From contig CALHHQ010000094.1 of assembly GCA_938030645.1 (NCBI GenBank), positions 1 to 10,048 on the forward strand: 10,048 nt of DNA, read 5' to 3'. The position numbers and the translations under genes are program-made. Each line of letters opens with the position of its first letter. Position 1 is the first letter of the stretch. Shown one piece after another: positions 1-6,149 of this stretch. The notes under the pieces are model-generated. The model did no database searches. It saw only the letters and a list, made by a program, of their open reading frames with translations, and was not told the origin of the DNA. The stretch comes from an uncultured Rhizobiaceae group bacterium. Its GTDB lineage: Bacteria > Pseudomonadota > Alphaproteobacteria > Rhizobiales > Rhizobiaceae.

Positions 1-585
1 GGCGCACGTGTGATCGAGGTTCAAGATATTTTTGGAAAAGTGTTCAACGAGGGCACCGAGTTTCAACGGGATGGCAGCCAGTTCGATCAATTGTTTGAAG
101 ACGGTGACATTTATTCAATAGGTGGTCTTGATGCTTTTGTGATGTCGACGCCCGGGCACACTCCAGCCTGTATGGCCCACGTGATCGGTGATGCGATGAT
201 CGTTGGCGACACATTGTTCATGCCTGACGGGGGGTCTGCACGTGCGGATTTTCCAGGAGGTGATGCGCGTCAACTCTATCATTCAATCCAAAGTGTTCTG
301 AGTATGCCAAACGATATGCGGATGTTCATATGTCATGACTACGGGCCAGGTGGTCGAGACATCGCATGGGAAACTTCGGTGGGCGAACAACGTGCATCTA
401 ATATTCATGTGAAGGATGGTGTTGATGAAGATGCATATGTAAAAATGCGCACAGAGCGCGATGCACAACTGGCAATGCCAAAACTAATTATCCCAAGTGT
501 TCAGGTGAACATGAGGGCGGGCGAAATGCCTGAACCGGATTCTGATGGGAAACGCTATCTCAAAGTACCCGTGGATGGGCTATAG
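1..585 (+). CDS. MBL-fold metallo-hydrolase, persulfide dioxygenase/Blh-like (5' truncated)
   Basis: The frame is open from base 1 and ends at TAG 583-585, so about 194 C-terminal residues are visible and the true start lies off the window. Counting from the GTG at base 10, three second-half metal-site motifs of the metallo-beta-lactamase fold are present: TPGHTP (His50), VGDTLF (Asp67) and a terminal CHDY (His109). The stretch PDGGSARADFPGGDA and the later WETSVGEQRASNIHV block are typical of the ETHE1/Blh-like group, non-haem iron enzymes that oxidise glutathione persulfide or act in sulfide detoxification. The N-terminal HxHxDH motif cannot be checked because it is outside the window. The substrate is inferred only from the subgroup; a generic MBL hydrolase remains possible. 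The gene stands alone, with 184 bp before the next gene. Confidence 0.85.
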   Translation, partial: GARVIEVQDIFGKVFNEGTEFQRDGSQFDQLFEDGDIYSIGGLDAFVMSTPGHTPACMAHVIGDAMIVGDTLFMPDGGSARADFPGGDARQLYHSIQSVLSMPNDMRMFICHDYGPGGRDIAWETSVGEQRASNIHVKDGVDEDAYVKMRTERDAQLAMPKLIIPSVQVNMRAGEMPEPDSDGKRYLKVPVDGL

Positions 586-665
586 AACTCAAACCACAGC
601 ATTTCGAACTTCTGGCTTTTCACGGCTATGATACGGCCTATCATTTCAATGGATCGACATTGAAA

Positions 666-678
666 CGGGCTAAGCCCG
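666..678 (+). other. small GC-rich hairpin 3' of the MBL gene
   Basis: CGGGC-TAA-GCCCG can form a 5-bp GC-rich stem 80 bases after the MBL stop codon. The following bases (AATATCTTT) are not a clean T-run, so as an intrinsic terminator it would be weak. It may simply separate the MBL transcript from the mmsA promoter. Confidence 0.25.
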
Positions 679-690
679 AATATCTTTCAT

Positions 691-702
691 GTGAAATTTC
701 AC
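691..702. promoter_or_regulatory. 12-bp perfect palindrome, candidate operator for mmsA
   Basis: GTGAAATTTCAC equals its own reverse complement over all 12 bases. It lies 3 bases upstream of a candidate -35 element and 67 bases upstream of the mmsA start codon. A dimeric regulator binding here could control mmsA. The regulator is not identified and none is encoded in the window. Confidence 0.4.
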
Positions 703-705
703 TTA

Positions 706-736
706 TTCACTTTCGCCATTTGTTTGTGTGTAATAC
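706..736 (+). promoter_or_regulatory. candidate sigma70-type promoter for mmsA
   Basis: TTCACT (706-711, 4 of 6 to TTGACA) is separated by exactly 17 bases from TGTAAT (729-734, 5 of 6 to TATAAT). Transcription would begin near 741 and give a leader of about 30 bases with AAGG at 758-761, 8 bases before the ATG. This was found by eye only. Confidence 0.4.
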
Positions 737-769
737 AACAAGTTCAAAGTCGCATTTAAGGTTTAACCC

Positions 770-2269
770 ATGGAAGAAATTCAACATTACATCGGCGGAA
801 AATACGTATCTGGCACATCAGGCAAGTTTTCAGATGTGTTCAACCCCGCAACTGGCGAGGTTCAGGCGCAGGTACCATTGGCTTCCGATGATGAGATGAA
901 TGCTGCTGTTGCATTGGCCGCAGCGGCTCAACCTGCATGGGCTGCGCAAAACCCGCAAAAACGGGCCCGTGTGATGATGGAATTTGTACGTCTGTTGCAC
1001 CGTGACATGGACAAGCTTGCCGAAGCCTTGTCGCGCGAACACGGCAAAACAATGCCGGATGCCAAAGGCGATGTGATCCGTGGTTTGGAAGTTGCAGAAT
1101 ACTGCATTGGTGCACCACAAATGCTCAAAGGCGAGTTTTCCGAAGGTGCTGGCCCAGGCATTGATATGCATTCGGTTAAACAGCCACTTGGCGTTGTGGC
1201 GGGGATAACTCCTTTTAACTTCCCAGCGATGATTCCCATGTGGAAGTTTTGCCCCGCGATTGTTTGTGGCAATGCGTTCATCTTGAAACCATCTGAGCGT
1301 GACCCGTCTGTTCCAAATATGCTTGCAGAGTTGATGAGCGAAGCAGGATTGCCTGATGGTATTTTGAACGTTGTCCATGGCGACAAGGGTGCGGTGGATT
1401 GCATTCTCGATCATGAAGATATTATGGCTGTTGGCTTTGTGGGTTCAACGCCGATTGCCGAGTATGTTTACACGCGTGGTTGTGCCAACGGAAAACGCGT
1501 TCAGTGCTTTGGTGGTGCAAAAAACCACATGATCATCATGCCCGATGCTGACATGGATCAAACCGTTGATGCTTTGATTGGTGCTGGTTATGGCGCTGCT
1601 GGCGAACGCTGCATGGCGATTTCAGTCGCCGTGCCAGTAGGCGAAGACACTGCCAATCGTTTGATGGAAAAACTAACGCCGCGCGTGGAGAACCTTAAGA
1701 TTGCTCCGTACACCGCTGGTGATGATGCTGACTTTGGACCACTTGTGACAAAGGAAGCTCACACACGCGTCAAAGGTTATGTGGACGCTGGTGTGAAAGA
1801 AGGCGCTGATCTGGTTGTGGATGGTCGCGACTTCTCTATGCAGGGATATGAAGATGGCTACTTCATTGGTGGATGTTTGTTCGACAACGTCACCAAAGAT
1901 ATGTCGATCTACAAAGAAGAGATATTTGGCCCCGTTCTTTCCGTGGTTCGTGCTAAGGACTATGAAGAAGGTCTCGATCTTGCCATGAGCCATGAATACG
2001 GCAATGGCGTTTCTATCTTCACCCGTGATGGGGATGCGGCTCGTGATTTCGCTGCACGTATCAACATTGGTATGGTTGGTATCAATGTGCCAATTCCGGT
2101 GCCTTTGGCATACTACACGTTCGGTGGCTGGAAACGGTCTGGCTTTGGTGATTTAAACCAGCATGGACCAGATGCTTTTAAATTCTACACCCGCACAAAA
2201 ACGATTACGTCTCGTTGGCCGTCTGGCATAAAAGACGGTGCCGAGTTCTCCATTCCAACTATGGGCTAG
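770..2269 (+). CDS. mmsA: CoA-acylating methylmalonate-semialdehyde dehydrogenase
   Basis: The 499-residue product has the normal length for MmsA/IolA. It oxidises methylmalonate semialdehyde (and malonate semialdehyde) with NAD+ and CoA to propionyl-CoA or acetyl-CoA, in valine, inositol or beta-alanine breakdown; relatives such as DddC act in DMSP degradation. Visible ALDH motifs are ITPFNFP (oxyanion Asn150), ILKPSE (NAD-site Lys173), the GERCMA active site (nucleophile Cys281) and EEIFGPVLSV. The ELGGK general-base motif of hydrolytic ALDHs is replaced by CFGGAK, without the Glu; this is the hallmark of the CoA-dependent MmsA family. The start is set by AAGG 8 bases upstream and the usual N-terminus (HYIGGKYV). 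The gene is monocistronic: its own promoter candidate precedes it and a strong terminator follows. mmsB and other valine genes are not nearby, so the exact pathway is open. Confidence 0.95.
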   Translation: MEEIQHYIGGKYVSGTSGKFSDVFNPATGEVQAQVPLASDDEMNAAVALAAAAQPAWAAQNPQKRARVMMEFVRLLHRDMDKLAEALSREHGKTMPDAKGDVIRGLEVAEYCIGAPQMLKGEFSEGAGPGIDMHSVKQPLGVVAGITPFNFPAMIPMWKFCPAIVCGNAFILKPSERDPSVPNMLAELMSEAGLPDGILNVVHGDKGAVDCILDHEDIMAVGFVGSTPIAEYVYTRGCANGKRVQCFGGAKNHMIIMPDADMDQTVDALIGAGYGAAGERCMAISVAVPVGEDTANRLMEKLTPRVENLKIAPYTAGDDADFGPLVTKEAHTRVKGYVDAGVKEGADLVVDGRDFSMQGYEDGYFIGGCLFDNVTKDMSIYKEEIFGPVLSVVRAKDYEEGLDLAMSHEYGNGVSIFTRDGDAARDFAARINIGMVGINVPIPVPLAYYTFGGWKRSGFGDLNQHGPDAFKFYTRTKTITSRWPSGIKDGAEFSIPTMG

Positions 2270-2290
2270 AGAAACACAGGTCGAATTTAT

Positions 2291-2304
2291 CCCCATTGCT
2301 GGGG
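2291..2304 (+). other. small hairpin preceding the mmsA terminator
   Basis: CCCCA-TTGC-TGGGG forms a 5-bp stem with a tetraloop 13 bases upstream of the main terminator hairpin. It has no T-run of its own. It may stabilise the 3' end of the mmsA mRNA. Confidence 0.35.
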
Positions 2305-2332
2305 TTGAAAATAGAGTGCTCCTCAATCTGAT
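2305..2332 (+). promoter_or_regulatory. possible promoter embedded in the mmsA terminator
   Basis: TTGAAA (2305-2310, 5 of 6 to TTGACA) is followed after 16 bases by TCTGAT (2327-2332, 4 of 6 to TATAAT). Initiation would fall near 2338-2341. The mRNA for the lysozyme-like gene would then lack the left arm of the terminator hairpin and have only a very short leader. The -10 is poor, so this is a hypothesis. Confidence 0.25.
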
Positions 2333-2347
2333 TGAGGAGCATTTTTT
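2317..2347 (+). terminator. intrinsic terminator of mmsA, overlapping the next gene's RBS
   Basis: TGCTCCTCAAT (2317-2327) pairs perfectly with ATTGAGGAGCA (2331-2341) around a CTG loop, giving an 11-bp stem followed directly by six Ts (2342-2347). This is a textbook Rho-independent terminator 48 bases after the mmsA stop codon. The last T touches the ATG of the next gene, and the right arm holds that gene's GAGGAG ribosome-binding sequence (2334-2339, 8-base spacing). Confidence 0.9.
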
Positions 2348-3334
2348 ATGTTTGACACAAAAACTATCAGTGCGATTGCGCCCATTGCTGAAAAACTGAA
2401 TGTGCCATTGGCTGCGTTATTGGCTGTCATAGAGGTGGAATCTGGTGGACGTTCGTTCGCCACTGTAAATGGAAAGTCGGAACCTTTGATCCGCTTCGAA
2501 GGCCATTATTTCGATCGTTTTCTGAAGGGTGATGCTAAACTTTTGGCCCGTGCCGAGGGATTGGCCAATCCAAAAGCTGGTAAGATCAAGAACCCGCGTT
2601 CACAAGCGGGACGGTGGCAATTGCTTGCGCGAGCCATAAAAATCAACCGCATCGCCGCGTTATCGTCAGTGTCGTGGGGAGTGGGTCAGGTTATGGGATC
2701 ACACTGGCAATGGCTTGGTTATGGCAGCGCAGATGCTCTCGCCCGTGAGGCGCGTTCTGGGTTGGCAGGGCAAGTTTCTGTTATGGCGCGTTACATCGAT
2801 AAGTCCGGTCTTTCTTCTGCTTTGCGCCAAAAAGATTGGGTGGCTTTTGCGCGCACCTATAACGGCCCCGCATATCGCAAAAACAAATATGATGAGAAAA
2901 TGGCGGCGGCCTACAAACGGTTCCAAAAGCAGGTGAACACGGAACTTCCAGAACCCATTGCAGCACCAGATGAAACTGCATTGCGCTTTGGCGCGCGCGG
3001 TGGGGATGTGAAAGACCTTCAAAAAGCGATGACGGCACGAGGATACGTGTTAGTTGCGGATGGCTTCTTTGGTTTGAAAACCGATCGTGTCATTCGACAG
3101 TTTCAAAGAGATCACATGCTGGAAGAAACTGGCATAATAGGAGCCAAGGAATCTGAGCTTCTGTTTGGCACGCGGGCAGTATTAGCCAAGAATATGGCTC
3201 GAAAATGGGACACCTCGACAGAGAAAATTTGCGATACGGCTCAAAATCTCAAACGCAAATCGGCATCTGCAAAGAACACTATTGGGAACAAACTTCGCAA
3301 AGGTCTGCTTTCCATTTCAAAGCGCTTCGCCTAA
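2348..3334 (+). CDS. N-acetylmuramidase (endolysin-type) with C-terminal peptidoglycan-binding domain
   Basis: The 328-residue protein has an N-terminal N-acetylmuramidase domain (PF11860/DUF3380 type, about residues 5-195). Visible features are AVIEVESGG, with the likely catalytic Glu at 29 or 31, then LIRFEGHYF, SWGVGQVMG and FARTYNGPAY. A PG_binding_1 repeat follows (about 212-272; RGGDVKDLQKAM and ADGFFG). The last 50 residues are rich in Lys/Arg. The family cleaves the glycan strand of peptidoglycan, often as a phage endolysin. There is no signal peptide or membrane segment, and no holin, spanin or other phage gene nearby, so it is either a domesticated endolysin or a cargo gene. ATG 2348 is preferred because the conserved domain begins within a few residues of it and GAGGAG lies 8 bases upstream, although that site is buried in the mmsA terminator. 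Expression is therefore expected to be low or specially started. Confidence 0.85.
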   Translation: MFDTKTISAIAPIAEKLNVPLAALLAVIEVESGGRSFATVNGKSEPLIRFEGHYFDRFLKGDAKLLARAEGLANPKAGKIKNPRSQAGRWQLLARAIKINRIAALSSVSWGVGQVMGSHWQWLGYGSADALAREARSGLAGQVSVMARYIDKSGLSSALRQKDWVAFARTYNGPAYRKNKYDEKMAAAYKRFQKQVNTELPEPIAAPDETALRFGARGGDVKDLQKAMTARGYVLVADGFFGLKTDRVIRQFQRDHMLEETGIIGAKESELLFGTRAVLAKNMARKWDTSTEKICDTAQNLKRKSASAKNTIGNKLRKGLLSISKRFA

Positions 3335-3340
3335 AACTAA

Positions 3341-3356
3341 GGAAATCAAAATTTCC
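3341..3356 (+). other. hairpin overlapping the only strong SD-like sequence before eda
   Basis: GGAAAT-CAAA-ATTTCC forms a 6-bp perfect stem between the muramidase stop and the eda start. The AAGGAA at 3339-3344 is partly inside the left arm and lies 25 bases from the eda ATG, too far for a normal ribosome-binding site. No T-run follows, so it is not a terminator. Confidence 0.35.
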
Positions 3357-3369
3357 GGCGCATTGATTG

Positions 3370-4002
3370 ATGAAATCCAAGAACGAACGTATCCAACAAA
3401 TCTTGTCTCTGGCACCCGTTGTGCCTGTTCTGCAATTTCAAAATACTGAGGATGCTGTGGAAACCAGCCGCGCTTTGGTCGCTGGTGGTTTGCCAGTTAT
3501 CGAAATCACCATGCGCACGGAACAAGCACTAAAATGCATCGCCGCTGTAGCCAAGCAAGTTGAGGGTGCTGTTGTTGGTGCTGGAACGGTACTCAACACA
3601 TCTATGATGATGGATGCGATTGAAGTTGGTTCGCAGTTTTTGGTGTCACCCGGTGCGACCCAAGAATTGATGGAAGCGAACGCTAAAACTGACATTCCGC
3701 TTCTGCCAGGTATTGCGACACCGAGCGAAGCCATGGCTTTGATGAATGAGGGGTATGAGTTCCTTAAATTTTTCCCGGCCGAACAAGCAGGTGGTGCGGG
3801 TTATTTGAAATCCATGGGCGCGGTATTCCAAAATCTAAAGTTCTGTCCAACAGGCGGGCTGACGTTAGAAAAAGCGCCGTCTTATCTTGGTTTGAAGAAC
3901 ATCATTTGCGTCGGTGGCTCTTGGGTGGCTCCTGCTGATCTTATTGAAGCGAAAGACTGGGCTGGCATTCAAAAACTTGCGGCCGAAGCCGCAGCGCTTT
4001 AA
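3370..4002 (+). CDS. eda: KDPG/KHG aldolase (2-dehydro-3-deoxy-phosphogluconate aldolase)
   Basis: The 210-residue protein is a class I aldolase of normal length that splits 2-keto-3-deoxy-6-phosphogluconate into pyruvate and glyceraldehyde-3-phosphate, the last step of the Entner-Doudoroff and hexuronate routes. Diagnostic motifs are VIEITMRT (catalytic Glu45), VVGAGTVLN, SPGAT, FLKFFPAE (Schiff-base Lys133), FCPTGG and CVGGSW. With the ATG at 3370 the catalytic residues fall at 45 and 133, the same numbers as in E. coli Eda. A TTG at 3367 is the only alternative upstream start, because a TGA precedes it. No good ribosome-binding site is visible close to the start. The gene lies 12 bases before modA and in the same frame, so co-transcription with the molybdate operon is likely. 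edd is not in the window. Confidence 0.93.
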   Translation: MKSKNERIQQILSLAPVVPVLQFQNTEDAVETSRALVAGGLPVIEITMRTEQALKCIAAVAKQVEGAVVGAGTVLNTSMMMDAIEVGSQFLVSPGATQELMEANAKTDIPLLPGIATPSEAMALMNEGYEFLKFFPAEQAGGAGYLKSMGAVFQNLKFCPTGGLTLEKAPSYLGLKNIICVGGSWVAPADLIEAKDWAGIQKLAAEAAAL

Positions 4003-4014
4003 TGGCTTTTTAGT

Positions 4015-4782
4015 ATGAAGATTTCTGTTCGAACTCTCGTTTTTGCAGCATTCTTCTCTCTTTTGCCTGCTGGACAAATAGGACAGGTGACTGCGCAGGA
4101 ACCACTGCTCGTTTTTGCGCCAGCAAGCATGACAGATGTCATGGCGGAGTTGGCAGACGCCTATAAAAAGCAATCAAACCAAACGATCAAATTGTCGATT
4201 GCAGGAACTGCGCAATTGGCACGTCAAATTGACAATGGTGCGCCTGCAGATGTTTTCATTTCCGCAGATCAACTCTGGGTGGACTGGCTAACGAAGCGCA
4301 ATCGCCTCGAGGCCAAAACGGTGGGAGTTATTGCTGAAAACGAACTTGTGGTTGCAGTTCGTGTTGAAACTGAAAATTGGGCCGATGCTAAAGCACTGTT
4401 AACTGGTGCACGGTTTGCTATGGCGGAGCCATTGTCTATTCCTGCTGGTCGGTATGCGAAACAAGCTATGGAAACTCTTGGCATTTGGGAACAAGCGCTG
4501 GCACAAGCAGTCTATGGTGAAAATGTTCGCATAACACTGCGACAGTTGGCGTTGGGTGAAGTGGGTGCAGCGATTGTCTATGCAACTGACGTTGCAGTGG
4601 AACCAGCAGTGAAAACGGCTTGGACCTTTCCGTCTGGCAGTTATGATAGAGCCCTATATATTGCAGCAGTGGTAAAAGGTGCTGACCGCGAAGGGGAGAT
4701 GTTTTTGAGTTTTCTTTTGAGCAAACAGGCACAACAAATTTTGAAAACGGCAGGCTTCAAACCCGCGAGCGAAAGCCGCTGA
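4015..4782 (+). CDS. modA: molybdate ABC transporter periplasmic substrate-binding protein
   Basis: The 255-residue precursor starts with a Sec signal peptide (basic MKISVR, hydrophobic core to about residue 20, probable cleavage after TAQ near 28). The mature part carries the ModA pattern: FAPASMTDVM (ligand Ser38), AGTAQLARQI, GAPADVFISAD, a VPAG-like SIPAGRYAKQAM and IVYATD (Tyr189, matching the oxyanion-binding Tyr of E. coli ModA). It captures molybdate or tungstate in the periplasm and delivers it to ModB. At the position of E. coli Ser39 the alignment gives Thr65 (AGTAQ in place of ASSST), a conservative change that keeps a hydroxyl. The stop is followed after 1 base by modB. No clear ribosome-binding site precedes the ATG, so translation may depend on ribosomes leaving eda. 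Confidence 0.93.
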   Translation: MKISVRTLVFAAFFSLLPAGQIGQVTAQEPLLVFAPASMTDVMAELADAYKKQSNQTIKLSIAGTAQLARQIDNGAPADVFISADQLWVDWLTKRNRLEAKTVGVIAENELVVAVRVETENWADAKALLTGARFAMAEPLSIPAGRYAKQAMETLGIWEQALAQAVYGENVRITLRQLALGEVGAAIVYATDVAVEPAVKTAWTFPSGSYDRALYIAAVVKGADREGEMFLSFLLSKQAQQILKTAGFKPASESR

Positions 4783-4783
4783 T

Positions 4784-5479
4784 ATGGGTTCTCTGTTTAC
4801 TGATCCCGCTGTCCAAGAAATCGTCTGGCTTTCTTTGAAAGTTTCAGTCGTTGCGATGATATTTGTTTTGCCTTTGGCCATTGTGGTCGGCAAGTGGTTG
4901 GCCAATCCAAACCTTCGCGGAAAAAGCTTCATCAGCGCATTAGTACATTTGCCATTGGTCATGCCGCCGGTGGTAACAGGTTATGTTTTGCTGTTGGTGT
5001 TTGGGCGCAATGGAACGGTTGGGTCGTTTCTCAATGACATCGGGTTGGGCTTTACGTTTTCCTGGATTGGTGCTGCCTTGGCAGCTGGAATTATGGCGTT
5101 TCCTTTGGTGGTGCGCCCCATTCGGTTGGCATTTGAGTCTCAAGACCCCCGCCTGAATGAATTGGCAAATACTTTGGGTGCCAGCCGGTGGAAACGCTTT
5201 CGCACGATTGCATTGCCTCTCGCTTGGCCCGGTGTCATTTCTGGTCTCGTTTTGGGTTTTGCAAAGGCTTTGGGAGAGTTCGGTGCGACGATCACATTCG
5301 TTTCTAACATCCCTGGCGAGACGCAAACTCTTTCTCTTGCAATATACACCTTGCTGCAATCTCCATCTGGTGACTCAGCAGCGTTCTCGTTGATGGGGAT
5401 TGCAGTCGTGATTTCGTTTGCTGCCATCTTGTTGTCGGAAATCATGGCCTCAAGACTGACCAGAAAGAGAGGGCGCTAG
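4784..5479 (+). CDS. modB: molybdate ABC transporter permease
   Basis: The 231-residue integral membrane protein has about five predicted hydrophobic helices (near residues 14-36, 50-73, 93-113, 145-165 and 200-220). The cytoplasmic EAA loop, which couples to the ATPase, is clear at about 126-151: ANTLGASRWKRF followed by IALPLAWPG. It forms the homodimeric channel of the ModABC molybdate importer in the inner membrane. Length and N-terminus (VQEIVWLSLKVS) are normal for ModB. It starts 1 base after the modA stop (TGATATG) and ends 1 base before modC, so the three genes should be translated from one mRNA. Confidence 0.93.
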   Translation: MGSLFTDPAVQEIVWLSLKVSVVAMIFVLPLAIVVGKWLANPNLRGKSFISALVHLPLVMPPVVTGYVLLLVFGRNGTVGSFLNDIGLGFTFSWIGAALAAGIMAFPLVVRPIRLAFESQDPRLNELANTLGASRWKRFRTIALPLAWPGVISGLVLGFAKALGEFGATITFVSNIPGETQTLSLAIYTLLQSPSGDSAAFSLMGIAVVISFAAILLSEIMASRLTRKRGR

Positions 5480-5480
5480 A

Positions 5481-6149
5481 ATGCTCAATCTTGATATCAA
5501 AGGGCAGGTGGGTACGTTCACCGTGAATGCAGAATTGCAGGCTGGTTTGGGTGTTACCGCGCTTGTTGGTCCGTCGGGCGCAGGTAAAACAACTGTGTTG
5601 CGCGCAATTGCAGGCCTTTGGACACCTGATGAAGGCCATATTGAAATTGCTGAAAACGTTTTGTTCGACAGTTCTGAAGGCATCGATTTGCCCGTCAATA
5701 AGCGGCGCCTTGGAATCGTATTTCAAGACCCGCTCTTGTTTCCTCACTTGTCGGTCGAACAAAATTTGAAGTATGGCTCGCCAGCCCAAAATGTGTCTTG
5801 GGATGGTATTGTAAATCTATTGGATTTGCGTGAATTGTTGAAACGTGCACCACGCAATTTGTCTGGCGGCGAGGCGCAGCGTGTTGCTCTGGGCCGTGCA
5901 TTGTTGAGTGATCCACAATTGCTATTGCTTGATGAGCCACTCACGGGTTTGGACGATGAACGTCGGGAACAAGTTTTGCCGTTCCTAGAACGGTTGCGAG
6001 ATGAAACCGACGTGCCGATTGTTTATGTCAGCCACCACCGCGACGAAATTAGCAGATTAGCTGATCTCGTTTTTTCTATCAAAGATGGAGCGGTTGTGTC
6101 AGAGCAAACCCCAAATGAATATGTTCATTCAAGACCCGATTTAAGCTGA
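5481..6149 (+). CDS. modC: molybdate ABC transporter ATP-binding protein, short form without TOBE domain
   Basis: The 222-residue ATPase has all nucleotide-binding motifs: Walker A GPSGAGKT (30-37), Q-loop Gln82 in FQDP, the LSGGE signature (127-131), Walker B LLLLDE (147-152) and the switch His185 in VSHH. It powers molybdate import through ModB. E. coli ModC has about 350 residues because a C-terminal TOBE/Mop domain binds molybdate as a sensor; here the protein ends soon after the ABC domain (at HSRPDLS), with no such domain. The next gene starts on the same base where this one stops, so the ending looks natural rather than frameshifted. GAGAGGG at 5467-5473, 7 bases before ATG, is the best ribosome-binding site of the operon. 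The assignment to molybdate rests on modA and modB next door. Confidence 0.92.
   Translation: MLNLDIKGQVGTFTVNAELQAGLGVTALVGPSGAGKTTVLRAIAGLWTPDEGHIEIAENVLFDSSEGIDLPVNKRRLGIVFQDPLLFPHLSVEQNLKYGSPAQNVSWDGIVNLLDLRELLKRAPRNLSGGEAQRVALGRALLSDPQLLLLDEPLTGLDDERREQVLPFLERLRDETDVPIVYVSHHRDEISRLADLVFSIKDGAVVSEQTPNEYVHSRPDLS

Noticed and set aside
666..678. CGGGC-TAA-GCCCG as a true intrinsic terminator of the MBL gene
   Set aside because: The stem is only 5 bp and the following bases are not a T-run, so it is listed only as a hairpin of low confidence.
830..1414. Long minus-strand open frame (194 codons) opposite mmsA
   Set aside because: It lies wholly within the strongly conserved mmsA frame, has no recognisable domain and reads as low-plausibility sequence rich in His, Arg and Cys; it is an antisense shadow.
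5481..6149. modC as a frameshifted or truncated pseudogene because it is short
   Set aside because: All ATPase motifs are intact, and the stop codon is precisely overlapped by the next start, as expected for a natural gene end.
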